NCBI GenBank assembly: GCA_017303395.1
Contig: JAFLBN010000001.1
Location: 186,001-250,000, forward strand
From: Chitinophagales bacterium
GTDB lineage: Bacteria; Bacteroidota; Bacteroidia; Chitinophagales; Chitinophagaceae
DNA: 64,000 bases
Direction: 5' to 3'
In this document: positions 44,559 through 52,647 of the stretch, in pieces
Position numbering within the stretch: position 1 is the first letter of the stretch
Layout: each line of letters opens with the position of its first letter
The notes under the pieces: model-generated
The model's database searches: none
Told to the model about the DNA's origin: nothing
The model's input: only the letters and a program-made list of their open reading frames with translations
Translations under genes and position numbers: made by a program

Positions 44559-45790
44559 CGTAATTTCAGGCTTTTCATCAATGGGTTATCATCTTTCAAC
44601 TTATCGGGTACAATACTGGGCATTACCTTCTCTACCCTGTTCATAATATCTGTAAGGAAACTTCTGTACAGTATCATGGCAGTTGGCACACGTTCGGTAA
44701 CTACAGAATACATACTTACAGGATAGTAAGGCACATCGCCCACCTTGTTTTTATCAAGATCGTAGCCATCGTATTTGTCCCAATAGTTGTTGTTGAAAGT
44801 ATTCAGCATCATGGTACCATTCGTTGCTACATCAAAAGAGTTTGAAAGAAAATTATTTTTTTCAAACACATTATTATCGCAGCTAGACTGTACCCTCATT
44901 GCCCAACCATTTTCAACAAACTCATTATACAATACTTGTATACGGCTTGTACCTTCCATGTATATGCCAACCGTATTTTTATCAAACAGATTGTGTTCTA
45001 TCTTACTATCAGCAATTTCTTTCAACAGAATAGCGTACGAAGCATCGCCCCAGTTGTGCCTGAATGTATTGTAGTACATCTCTACCTGTTTAGAGTACAT
45101 AACTGCTACACCTGAGCCGTTATTAATAAAACTATTGCGCGTATATACATCCTTGTGCGAAAACATAAAATGCAACCCGTATCGAATATTTTCAGTAGAG
45201 GTATTATTAAGAATTCTTGAATCAGTTACAAACTCGAAATAAATACCATCTCTATGACCGCTGATATTATTACTTTGAAGTAACAGGTGTGTAGATTTCC
45301 AAGCATGTATACCGTTTCCGCTATTCAGTTCATCCTGAGCATCTGCCCTGATTGTATTTTTGTAAACGAGGCAGTAGTGGCTATTCTGCAGATACACCCC
45401 GTAAGTATTATTTACAAGCTTGTTGTTAATAACAGATACACTTTTCACATTTTGCAAACGTATTGCTGCCATATCTGTCATACTGGACCGACCGGTATTT
45501 TGTAGCTGCAGGCCTGATATTATTACTGAGTCTCTTACCACAACTATAAGCTGTCCTTTCTTTACCCCATCAATAACCGGGTAGTCCTTACCAAGTATAG
45601 TAATGCGTTTTGAAACAAGGATATCTTGTTCTTTATACAAGCCCTTTTCAATAGACACGGTATCTCCATCTGTGCAGTAAGCGAGTGCATTTTTTATTGC
45701 ATTTGCTTTATCTGCACGTACGACGATAGTTTTCGCATTGCCATTGTACGCGAAAAAAATGAATAGTATAGTTATAATGAGCCTGGGCAT
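44555..45790 (-). CDS. nosD: NosD periplasmic copper-delivery protein
   Basis: 411 residues. Signal peptide, then a parallel beta-helix with CASH-type repeats (GNGIHAWKSTHLLLQSNNIS, GIYMEGTSRIQVLYNEF) and a Trp/Tyr-rich C-terminal cap NNYWDKYDGYDLDKNKVGDV. This is the periplasmic partner of NosFY in N2O reductase maturation. Confidence 0.9.
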   Translation of the reverse strand: MPRLIITILFIFFAYNGNAKTIVVRADKANAIKNALAYCTDGDTVSIEKGLYKEQDILVSKRITILGKDYPVIDGVKKGQLIVVVRDSVIISGLQLQNTGRSSMTDMAAIRLQNVKSVSVINNKLVNNTYGVYLQNSHYCLVYKNTIRADAQDELNSGNGIHAWKSTHLLLQSNNISGHRDGIYFEFVTDSRILNNTSTENIRYGLHFMFSHKDVYTRNSFINNGSGVAVMYSKQVEMYYNTFRHNWGDASYAILLKEIADSKIEHNLFDKNTVGIYMEGTSRIQVLYNEFVENGWAMRVQSSCDNNVFEKNNFLSNSFDVATNGTMMLNTFNNNYWDKYDGYDLDKNKVGDVPYYPVSMYSVVTERVPTAMILYRSFLTDIMNRVEKVMPSIVPDKLKDDNPLMKSLKLR

Positions 45791-45794
45791 GCAG

Positions 45795-46217
45795 TTATTT
45801 AATATCGCTCCACGAAACGGGTTGCGTATTTAATTCTTTAACGGTTGCAGCTGCACTTTCTGTGCTGGAAAACGCACCATAATTTCCGTTCATCGGACTT
45901 TTAAAAGCCTGATGTTGCAAATACAATGCCTTGGTTGCATCTGTAAACTCTTCGTTATTGCTATTGCAGACTGCAACAAAGTACATTGCATCTTTACTCT
46001 GTTCGGTATAATAGTCTGCATACTGTTTCATACAAAGAACATCATCAAACTTATGTGCACGCCCTTTTGATGTTATCATCTCTGCAGCAAATCGCTTATC
46101 AACTATTGTCATTTTACAATGGCTGCAACTTTCCTTTCCATAATCTATTTTTTCAAACTGAGGTTTGCAGCCGCAAAGCAGCAATATACAAACCACTATC
46201 AATCCGCATTGTTTCAT
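45795..46217 (-). CDS. nosL: NosL copper-chaperone lipoprotein
   Basis: The frame is open from 46241; the Met at 46217 (MKQCGLIVVCILLLCGC) gives the lipoprotein signal with Cys at the cleavage site. About 140 residues. It has the Cu(I)-binding motif SCSHCKMTI and RAHKFDDVLCM. NosL delivers copper for NosZ assembly. It lies 4 nt before nosD, inside the nos operon. Confidence 0.88.
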   Translation of the reverse strand: MKQCGLIVVCILLLCGCKPQFEKIDYGKESCSHCKMTIVDKRFAAEMITSKGRAHKFDDVLCMKQYADYYTEQSKDAMYFVAVCNSNNEEFTDATKALYLQHQAFKSPMNGNYGAFSSTESAAATVKELNTQPVSWSDIK

Positions 46218-46807
46218 ACCATTTTTTTTGATTGTTTCCATTCATAGAACGTTATAGACACCAATACTACACCGGAAAGTATAAATAACCATCCGGCTAC
46301 GTGTGGCTGAGATAACACTTCAAAGTTCAACAGTTTTTTATACCCTATTAATGGTGGCTGATAGGACATTCCGGGCACTTGTATCGGTGCTGTTGGGTCA
46401 AGGTTATGGCCATAATCATACTCCCATTTATAGAAATCATAGAACGACATGAGGCCTATTGCCGTAAATATGCCTGTCCATATATAATAACCTGTCTTTC
46501 TGTTCCAAAAGAAAACAAGAATACCTAACACGATAAAGGATATAATAGTAGCCGGCAAGTATACAAACTCTTTAAAATCTTCTTTGTGTATTGTTTTCAT
46601 GCCTATATAGTGATTCAATCCATTAATCACATCTACATCATCTTTCACATCATTTATCCATATCGTCATGGTAAGCCCACCAGGATATTGGGGTGCTTTT
46701 AAGTCTATACGCCACATAGGGAAAAACCAAAGTGTAGCAAGAAATATTATCACCAACAATACACTATACCTTCCCGGTGTTGTCAACTTTTTCATAATTA
46801 AAAACAA
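46214..46807 (-). CDS. Nos-cluster membrane protein (unnamed, conserved position)
   Basis: 197 residues, four membrane segments. The first periplasmic loop has FPMWRIDLKAPQYPGGLTMT and WINDVKDDVDVINGLNHYIG, with charged and His residues. GMSYQPPLIGYKKLLNFEV precedes the last helix. I know no assigned function. Its location between nosZ and nosL points to NosZ maturation or electron supply. An alternative start is MKKLTT (46795). It overlaps nosL. Confidence 0.65.
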   Translation of the reverse strand: MFLIMKKLTTPGRYSVLLVIIFLATLWFFPMWRIDLKAPQYPGGLTMTIWINDVKDDVDVINGLNHYIGMKTIHKEDFKEFVYLPATIISFIVLGILVFFWNRKTGYYIWTGIFTAIGLMSFYDFYKWEYDYGHNLDPTAPIQVPGMSYQPPLIGYKKLLNFEVLSQPHVAGWLFILSGVVLVSITFYEWKQSKKMV

Positions 46808-46809
46808 TT

Positions 46810-46842
46810 ATGGCAGTACATCGGGATACGATGCACTGCCAT
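46810..46842 (-). terminator. Inter-cistronic hairpin between nosZ and downstream nos genes
   Basis: Imperfect 14-bp stem ATGGCAGTaCATCG / CGATGcACTGCCAT with a 5-nt loop, and on the minus strand AATTGTTTTTAA after it. It sits 8 nt after the nosZ stop. It may act as a partial terminator or a 3'-end stabiliser, giving more NosZ than maturation proteins. Confidence 0.55.
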
Positions 46843-46849
46843 TGTGAAA

Positions 46850-48823
46850 TTATTTTGCGGCTACTGCTTTAGGAGCAGTATCACCTATACCATATTTCAG
46901 TGGCACATTACTTCCTTTAGGAGAAACCCTCAGGTAGCCCTGCATTTCCTGATGTAGTGCAGAACAGAAGTCTGTGCAATAGAAAGGATATATACCTGTT
47001 CTATCCGGTACAAATTTAAGTGTAGACGTTTCGCCAGGCATTATCAGCAGTTCTGCATTCGCAGCATGCTTGATTGCGAAACCATGTGGTACATCCCAAT
47101 CTTGCTCCAAGTTTGTAACGTGGAAATATACCTCATCTCCTACAAACACACCTTCAATATTATCCGGTGTCAGGTGAGAGCGTATCGCAGTCATATAAAT
47201 ATCCACCCTGTTGCCATTGCGCACCACTTTGGTTTCTTTTTCGCCCATTGCAACGTACTGGTGTTTATTTTTATTAATGTCAAATATTTTGACACTCCTA
47301 TCTTTTATCACCTTAGCGTCTATAGCCTGAGCATAGTGAGGCTCACCGATTGTCGGGAAGTCGAGTATCAACTGCATTTTATCTCCGCTGATGTCATAAA
47401 GCTGTGCAGACTGTGCCAGTTCAGGACCAGTTGGCAGATAACGATCTTTAGTGATTTTATTGTAAGCAATCACGTATTTACCATAAGGTTTTCTTGTATC
47501 GCCACCAGGCACACAAAGGTGGCCAATAGAATAGTAGGTTGGCACACGATCCAACACCTTCACATCTTTAATGCTCCATTTGACTACTTCTGACGAAAGG
47601 AAGAATGAAGTATATGCATTGCCTTTACCATCAAACTCTGTATGCAATGGACCTAAGCCTGGTTTTTGTACCTCGCCATGCAATGCTGCTTCATATTTCA
47701 CCACAGGAATTCCCTGATACTCTCCTTCAAATGTTTTATCATTTATTGCTTTCATCAGCTTGTTGAAAGAAAACACAGGTATCAAAGCAGCCAGCTTACC
47801 ACTACCTACTATGTATTCACCAGAAGGGTCTACGTCACAACCGTGAGGAGACTTAGGACAAGGTATCATATATACCATATCTTTCAGCTCTGCAGGGTCT
47901 AACACCAATACTTCCTGTTCCAGTTCAGAAGTAGCAGAATGTGTTTCTTCATTCCACTTATTATGATAGTAACGGGTTTTCATCTTAGTTCCTTTGCCAG
48001 CCTTTACATACTCTTCAGCTTTTTTCCAGTTTACAGCTACTATAAAGTCCTTATCTTTTTGAGAAGCATTCACTTCCAACAATGTATTTGCTTGCTCTGT
48101 ATTGTAGGTAGAGAAGAAAAACCACCCATGAGACGGACCTTTACCAGCACGAGACAAGTCGAGGCTCATGCCAGGAAGCGCAATTTGGAATGCAATCTTC
48201 ATATTACCGGTACCTTGATCTACATTGATGAATGAGGCTACACTTTTAAAATTTTCTTTAAAGCTGCTAATAGGTACGTCAGCCTCTCCTAACGGTACGC
48301 TGAAACGAGTACCAGCAATTACATATTCTGTGTTCTCTGTAATGAAAGGAGAAGAGTGGTTACCACCGCTATTGGGTATCTCCAGAATTTCATCCGTTTT
48401 GAAAGTACCCAGATTGATACGTGCTACACGTGGCGTATTGTTGGCATTGGCAAATATCCAACGTCCATCATGTTCGCCATTCGTTTGCGATAACGCAAGA
48501 TGGTGTTCATCATCCCACGGCACAAAACCGGCAGTAGTGTTCAGCATCGGTTTCGTTTCTTCACTGAAACCATAACCATTTTCCGGGTTTACAGAAAAAA
48601 CCGGGATTACTTTCAACAACCTGCCGGAAGGAATACCATATACAGATACCTGCCCGCTAAAACCACCAGATACAAAATTGTAGAACTCATCATACTTGCC
48701 GGGAGCTACATATACTTTGGATGCTGCATCTCCCTGAACAACATTTCCCGTATCTTTCATTTTACAGCTTTGTCCGGCAATAACTGCCCCTAATGCACAA
48801 AGCATTAATTTGTAATGTTTCAT
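46850..48823 (-). CDS. nosZ: Nitrous oxide reductase, Sec-dependent clade II type
   Basis: 657 residues. The N-terminus MKHYKLMLCALGAVIAGQSC is a Sec/lipoprotein signal, not a twin-arginine one, which marks the clade II type. CuZ ligands lie in DEHHLALSQTNGEHDGR and PHGCDVDPSGEYIVG, with a further His in GPLHTEFD. The CuA motif is YCTDFCSALHQEMQGY (two Cys, His and Met). The enzyme reduces N2O to N2 in the periplasm. It is preceded by its cytochrome c donor gene (22 nt). Confidence 0.96.
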   Translation of the reverse strand: MKHYKLMLCALGAVIAGQSCKMKDTGNVVQGDAASKVYVAPGKYDEFYNFVSGGFSGQVSVYGIPSGRLLKVIPVFSVNPENGYGFSEETKPMLNTTAGFVPWDDEHHLALSQTNGEHDGRWIFANANNTPRVARINLGTFKTDEILEIPNSGGNHSSPFITENTEYVIAGTRFSVPLGEADVPISSFKENFKSVASFINVDQGTGNMKIAFQIALPGMSLDLSRAGKGPSHGWFFFSTYNTEQANTLLEVNASQKDKDFIVAVNWKKAEEYVKAGKGTKMKTRYYHNKWNEETHSATSELEQEVLVLDPAELKDMVYMIPCPKSPHGCDVDPSGEYIVGSGKLAALIPVFSFNKLMKAINDKTFEGEYQGIPVVKYEAALHGEVQKPGLGPLHTEFDGKGNAYTSFFLSSEVVKWSIKDVKVLDRVPTYYSIGHLCVPGGDTRKPYGKYVIAYNKITKDRYLPTGPELAQSAQLYDISGDKMQLILDFPTIGEPHYAQAIDAKVIKDRSVKIFDINKNKHQYVAMGEKETKVVRNGNRVDIYMTAIRSHLTPDNIEGVFVGDEVYFHVTNLEQDWDVPHGFAIKHAANAELLIMPGETSTLKFVPDRTGIYPFYCTDFCSALHQEMQGYLRVSPKGSNVPLKYGIGDTAPKAVAAK

Positions 48824-48845
48824 ATTTATTTTTTAGGCGTGATTT

Positions 48846-49331
48846 TTAGTTTTTACCATCGTTCTTTCTCATGAACTCCAGTATATTTCTTGCCTCAGCG
48901 TCAGTTAGGTTTTGATTAGGCATCCTCACCATACAAACTTCCATCATAGCTTTTGCCTCTGCATCTTTATCCAGCATTTCATCTACATTCGTCACAAAAT
49001 TCATTACCCATTCAGGTTGTCTTCTGTCTGTCACTCCTTTCCATCCCGGACCTACCAATTTTTCGTCAGTCAGTTTGTGGCAAGAGCTACATTTTACATC
49101 ATATACAGATTCACCGCCCTTCACCATGTTTACATCCAGCGGGTGCGTCAGTTCTACATTGGTAAATTTGCCAATGCCTTTTGGATTGACATCTTTATTA
49201 GGATCTACATATTCATTTTTACCAGGATCCGGCGTTTGATCTCTTACTGATTTCTCTTCTCCACCGCCACCACAGCTATAAATAAAAGCGCTCATCGAGA
49301 GCATTAATACAACCATGTTTTTTCTGTTCAT
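48846..49331 (-). CDS. Monohaem cytochrome c lipoprotein of the nos cluster
   Basis: 161 residues. Lipoprotein signal ending FIYSC, one haem site CSSCHKLTDEKLVGPGWKGV and a Met ligand in CMVRMPNQNLTDAEAR. It is probably the electron donor to NosZ (NosC-like). It is the first gene of the nos operon, and the composite promoter lies 70-110 bp upstream. Confidence 0.87.
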   Translation of the reverse strand: MNRKNMVVLMLSMSAFIYSCGGGGEEKSVRDQTPDPGKNEYVDPNKDVNPKGIGKFTNVELTHPLDVNMVKGGESVYDVKCSSCHKLTDEKLVGPGWKGVTDRRQPEWVMNFVTNVDEMLDKDAEAKAMMEVCMVRMPNQNLTDAEARNILEFMRKNDGKN

Positions 49332-49401
49332 TGTATTTAGTTTTATGTAGTTAAGAATTAGTGTTTGAAAGACAAAAATGTATCCGATAGTTTTAAAAAA
49401 G

Positions 49402-49438
49402 TATGACTATAATCATAATAAAGATAAAAATGTCTTTT
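49402..49438 (-). promoter_or_regulatory. Composite NO-regulon promoter of the nos operon
   Basis: Read on the minus strand: AAAAGA-N8-TCTTTA (49420-49438, N8 centre 49428.5), then TATGA-N6-TCATA (49402-49417, centre 49409.5). The 19-bp centre spacing is identical to norC and fasciclin sites. TACTTTTT follows as a -7-like element. Confidence 0.7.
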
Positions 49439-49448
49439 AATAATATCT

Positions 49449-49838
49449 TTATTTTGTATATACATTTTTTCTACACTCTATTGTCTCTCCTTCGTGGTTG
49501 ATGATAGCATTTATAACCAATTGTAAATCACCAACATTTTGCAAATCTGTTTTATACACCCAATATTTGTCTACTGTAACATTTTTGCCGTGGGCATGCT
49601 CCTCAATCTTATAAAGCTCTTCTCCTGTATCTGAATAGATGGAAGTTGTATAACCGTGAATACCTGACACGGAGGTAATATCCGCCTTTATAAAAACAGT
49701 ATCTCCTCTCGCATATATCTGCTTTTCAGTAGGAGAACTTATAGATATGTTAATCTGATTATTTATCTCGTGACTTTTATCTTTTTGGCAAGAAGAGGCG
49801 ATAGATAATGATAAACATAAAACAAATAGGCGTCCCAT
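49449..49838 (-). CDS. Hypothetical lipoprotein
   Basis: The frame starts at 49892; the Met at 49838 (MGRLFVLCLSLSIASSC) gives a lipoprotein signal. About 129 residues, with a beta-sandwich pattern (INISISSPTEKQIYARGD, YWVYKTDLQNVGDLQLVINA), resembling DUF4625-type lipoproteins, and a His-rich AHGKN turn. A Fnr-like dyad (ATGA-N6-TCAT, 49947-49960) and a GA-N8-TC dyad (49915-49933) lie upstream, in reversed order relative to the other sites. It likely belongs to the same regulon. Confidence 0.6.
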   Translation of the reverse strand: MGRLFVLCLSLSIASSCQKDKSHEINNQINISISSPTEKQIYARGDTVFIKADITSVSGIHGYTTSIYSDTGEELYKIEEHAHGKNVTVDKYWVYKTDLQNVGDLQLVINAIINHEGETIECRKNVYTK

Positions 49839-49984
49839 AAACTTAGTTTTTATACAGCGTACAGTATTGCTTGGAAACAATGCATTTATCACAACAAAGC
49901 TAATATGGTCAATAAAAGATAAATATGTCCTTTATTAGAATACACGATGATTGTTGTCATATTTCAAATAAGCATTTTAATATA

Positions 49985-51007
49985 TCAAGGCTTACTAAAC
50001 TCCACTGCGGAAATGAATGTGCTATCTGTGAGCGTTTTCAAAAACGCAATCAGTTGTGATTTTTCTATAGTACTAAGCTGCAATCCATTTTCTTTACCAG
50101 GTTTCAACATTACAGGATCAACCGAAGCAGACTTTTTGACTTTAGAATTATAGAAGTCAATTACTTCTTCCAAAGAAGTAAAGCGACCATCATGCATGAA
50201 TGTTTTACGTAGGGCAACATTTCTCAAATTTGGGGTTTTAAATTTCCCTAAATCGTTTACGCTCTTGGTTACGTTATACAAACCTTTGTCCTTATCAGCG
50301 GTATAAATACTGTCTAGGCCATTATTATGAAAGTCATTATCTGTAGTAATTAGTGTGACATGACAGTGAAAACAATCTCCTTTTTCACTAAAAAATATCT
50401 TCCTACCCATTTCTTCATTGTATGTATAGACATCAGTACCATTCATATATCGGTCATACTTTGTATTGTCAGATATGAGCGTCCTTGTGAATTGTGCTAA
50501 TGCATATCCAATATATTTGTGTGTTATTTTATCAATACCATAAGATTGACGAAAAAGCTGTACATACTTCTCATTATTGTTGATCCTATTTAGATCCGTT
50601 GCAAAAAACTCTTCTGTTTCAAATATCATAACATCTTCCAACGTACCTTTTTTTGAGCCATTCCACATATAGTTTGTATTCCAACCGAGGTTTACATGCG
50701 GTAAGACAGGCATGCTACCTGCACTACCAGCAATAGTGAACCCCATTGTCTGTAAATGGCAACTTGAACAGGAGCGTCCGTCATTTGAAAGAATGGGATC
50801 GTAATATAACATGCGACCCAATGTTATGCGTTCCTTATAAGGCTTGTTATCATTAGGAATGTACATTTCGGGAAACCTGACAGGACGCTTTATTTGATAT
50901 TCAGTAAGCGTTGATGTAATACTATCAGTGTTAGTGACGCTATCAGATTTGCTGCATGCGTATAATAGCAATAAGCCTAGCAACATAGTTATTATGCGAT
51001 ATTTCAT
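49985..51007 (-). CDS. Dihaem cytochrome c peroxidase (MauG/CcpA-like)
   Basis: The frame starts at 51031; the Met at 51007 (MKYRIITMLLGLLLLYACS) gives a lipoprotein signal. About 340 residues. Two haem c motifs: CSSCHLQTMGF (N-terminal) and CFHCHVTLITT (C-terminal), plus the family motif MHDGRFTSLEEVIDFY. It reduces periplasmic H2O2 with electrons from small cytochromes. An Fnr-like dyad ATATGA-N6-TCATGA at 51060-51077 lies upstream of the start. Confidence 0.9.
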   Translation of the reverse strand: MKYRIITMLLGLLLLYACSKSDSVTNTDSITSTLTEYQIKRPVRFPEMYIPNDNKPYKERITLGRMLYYDPILSNDGRSCSSCHLQTMGFTIAGSAGSMPVLPHVNLGWNTNYMWNGSKKGTLEDVMIFETEEFFATDLNRINNNEKYVQLFRQSYGIDKITHKYIGYALAQFTRTLISDNTKYDRYMNGTDVYTYNEEMGRKIFFSEKGDCFHCHVTLITTDNDFHNNGLDSIYTADKDKGLYNVTKSVNDLGKFKTPNLRNVALRKTFMHDGRFTSLEEVIDFYNSKVKKSASVDPVMLKPGKENGLQLSTIEKSQLIAFLKTLTDSTFISAVEFSKP

Positions 51008-51059
51008 AGCTACACACTTTAATGAGGGCATGTAAAACTAAACCCAATAGACGCATAAC

Positions 51060-51077
51060 AATATGATTAATGTCATG
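51060..51077 (-). promoter_or_regulatory. Fnr-like dyad upstream of cytochrome c peroxidase
   Basis: ATATGA-N6-TCATGA (one mismatch from perfect dyad symmetry). No GA-N8-TC partner at the 19-bp spacing was found here, so this site would respond to the Crp/Fnr factor alone. Confidence 0.5.
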
Positions 51078-51110
51078 AAGTCCAATTTGACAGATGAAAG
51101 TTGCAAAAAA

Positions 51111-51139
51111 AGACAGAATTCATAAAATGAATTCTGTCT
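51111..51139 (-). terminator. Terminator downstream of tRNA-Val remnant
   Basis: Perfect 13-bp stem AGACAGAATTCAT / ATGAATTCTGTCT with AAA loop; T-tract on the minus side (CTTTTTTTG). It is followed by the AT-rich linker TAAAATTTTAGAAAATTTG, which is also present before repeat copy 6. Confidence 0.8.
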
Positions 51140-51157
51140 AAAATTTTAGAAAATTTG

Positions 51158-51205
51158 TGGAAGCACACGGGATCGAACCGCGGACCCCCTGCTTGTAAGG
51201 CAGTG
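51158..51205 (-). tRNA. 3' half of tRNA-Val(UAC), attachment-site remnant
   Basis: On the minus strand this reads the anticodon arm CTGC-CTTACAA-GCAG (anticodon UAC), variable loop, a T-arm CGCGG-TTCGATC-CCGTG that pairs (one G-U), and a 3' acceptor strand TGCTTCC-A. The 5' half (acceptor 5' strand, D-arm) is missing: to the right the sequence is unrelated. A bare 3' half is the expected product of tyrosine-recombinase integration into a tRNA gene, with the intact copy at the other, off-window end. Confidence 0.82.
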
Positions 51206-51216
51206 ATAAAAATCCT

Positions 51217-51280
51217 CTGTAATCCTTTACAGATAATACTTTCAGAGATCTACACTTTTATATGTTCAACTCATGTTCAA
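51217..51280. other. Candidate integrase-site repeats next to the tRNA remnant
   Basis: Inverted repeat CTGTAA-TCCT-TTACAG (51217-51232) and an 11-bp-period direct repeat of ATGTTCAA (51262-51269, 51273-51280). The position beside the tRNA fragment fits recombinase core/arm-type sites. Nothing else is seen in 51206-51472. Confidence 0.4.
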
Positions 51281-51472
51281 GCAAAGCTCATTATTTTAAC
51301 AATAATCAATTTAATACTAATATATGGATAGTGACAGATTAACCATATTGAGAATAATTTTCTTTTACTTTTTTATTTGTAGGTAGATAGAAAGAAAACC
51401 ACTAAACTTTAAAGAAAAGTAGTAAACAAAGAATTCTGCCCCAGCTATCGGTAGCAACCCGTTATAGTATTG

Positions 51473-51949
51473 TTACTGTAAAAATGTTCCTGGCTTTCTG
51501 AAGTTGATTTTTTCACTGCCGTATTTATCCCTTATTTCATCAAGTGATTTATCTGACTTTTTACCTTTGTAATTATCAGGACGATAATACCATGCAGTTT
51601 TTTGAGAAGAATAGAACAACCCGGAATTCTTTAGCAAATCCTTTACCTGATAAGTATCACCAGTAACCCAAATCCACTGCCCTATTAATTCTATCATTAT
51701 CCCATCTAAGTGTGCAATTTGTTCTATGATAGACCTGTGCTTCTCAGACAAATCCATTTCTTCATTGAATTTCTCCAATGACTTATGCAAATCTTGTAAC
51801 AAAAGCTGGCATACAAACTGATATTCATTATTCAATTCTTGCATCAACTCTGTAGAGCCTCCACAATCCGGATGGAGCTCTTTAGCAAGATTCCTGTAAA
51901 GTGCTTTTACTTCATCAACAGTTTTACAATTTTCAAAATATTTCATCAT
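51473..51949 (-). CDS. J-domain protein of mobile-element type
   Basis: 158 residues. The N-terminal J-domain has the HPD tripeptide at residues 26-28 (NLAKELHPDCGGSTE). The C-terminal part contains GQWIWVTGDTYQVKDLLKNS and KTAWYYRPDNYKGK. The layout is that of small DnaJ-like proteins often found on Bacteroidota mobile elements. The J-domain would stimulate an Hsp70 ATPase. It is the first gene inside the tRNA-bounded island. Confidence 0.75.
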   Translation of the reverse strand: MMKYFENCKTVDEVKALYRNLAKELHPDCGGSTELMQELNNEYQFVCQLLLQDLHKSLEKFNEEMDLSEKHRSIIEQIAHLDGIMIELIGQWIWVTGDTYQVKDLLKNSGLFYSSQKTAWYYRPDNYKGKKSDKSLDEIRDKYGSEKINFRKPGTFLQ

Positions 51950-51959
51950 TCGCGTTTTT

Positions 51960-52640
51960 AAACATTTACTAATACGATTTAACTATCCACTGGAAAGAGG
52001 AGTTATCTAAATAGCTCGCCTGAAAAAGCGAAATGAGTGAAGCATGAACGATTGAAGCTGCGAGCGCCACATGGCTGGGGTGGCCTGCGAGCGATAGCGA
52101 AAGGACACACAGAGAAAGGCATTTAGCGAGGCATTTCGTAGAAATAAGCGTTGGCTTGTGTCCAGCAAATGACTTGAACGCAGCCATTGGCAGCGCAGGC
52201 GAGCAAGAAATTGGTAGCGGTTGGATTTAGTAATGCTGTAATAGCCTTTAGCATAGCCACAGCTTTACTAAAGACAAAGGAGCTACCCGAACGGAAACAG
52301 TAAAGCAATGCAAATAGCATGACAAACTGCGTAGTGTAACGAAGCACCCAATTTGGGCTTTAGAGTGGCTTTCCTTCCACTAAAAATCATTAGCCAAAGG
52401 AAAGTGGTTCTAAAGGTTTGGCGTGATTATTTGCGCTTACTGTTGGAGAGAGTCCTTATTACCTGCTTGATAGAATTGAGCATGGCAATGTATTCCCAAC
52501 AATGCACAATCAAGGAACTGAAGCCGGGAATACTATTACCATTTTGTACGGGGGTGAATGGCAACATTACTTATTAGATGGGGGGAGGCAATATGAGGTA
52601 CCCCTACATTTATGATGCAAAAAAAAATCTTAAAAAATAA
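51960..52640. ncRNA. Candidate large structured non-coding RNA region
   Basis: About 650 bp without a credible ORF, visibly richer in G and C than its surroundings. Paired elements include GCCAC/GTGGC between two CTGCGAGCG direct repeats near 52050-52095, and a hairpin at 52226-52272 with an 8-bp (TTTAGTAA/TTACTAAA) plus 5-bp (GCTGT/ACAGC) stem separated by a T-T mismatch. Large structured RNAs are known on phages and mobile elements. No family can be assigned, and the strand is unknown. Confidence 0.4.
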
Positions 52641-52647
52641 TAACTAT

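Noticed and set aside
47066-47593. Plus-strand frames opposite nosZ
   Set aside because: Overlap a certain gene and have Cys/His/Ile-rich shadow composition.
49915-49960. Fourth full composite promoter, upstream of the 49449 lipoprotein
   Set aside because: Both dyads occur but in the reverse order and with a different spacing, so it was kept only as a possible regulon member.
52353-52577. Short plus-strand ORF in the ORF-less island region
   Set aside because: 75 residues without a clear RBS or family; composition fits the suggested RNA better.
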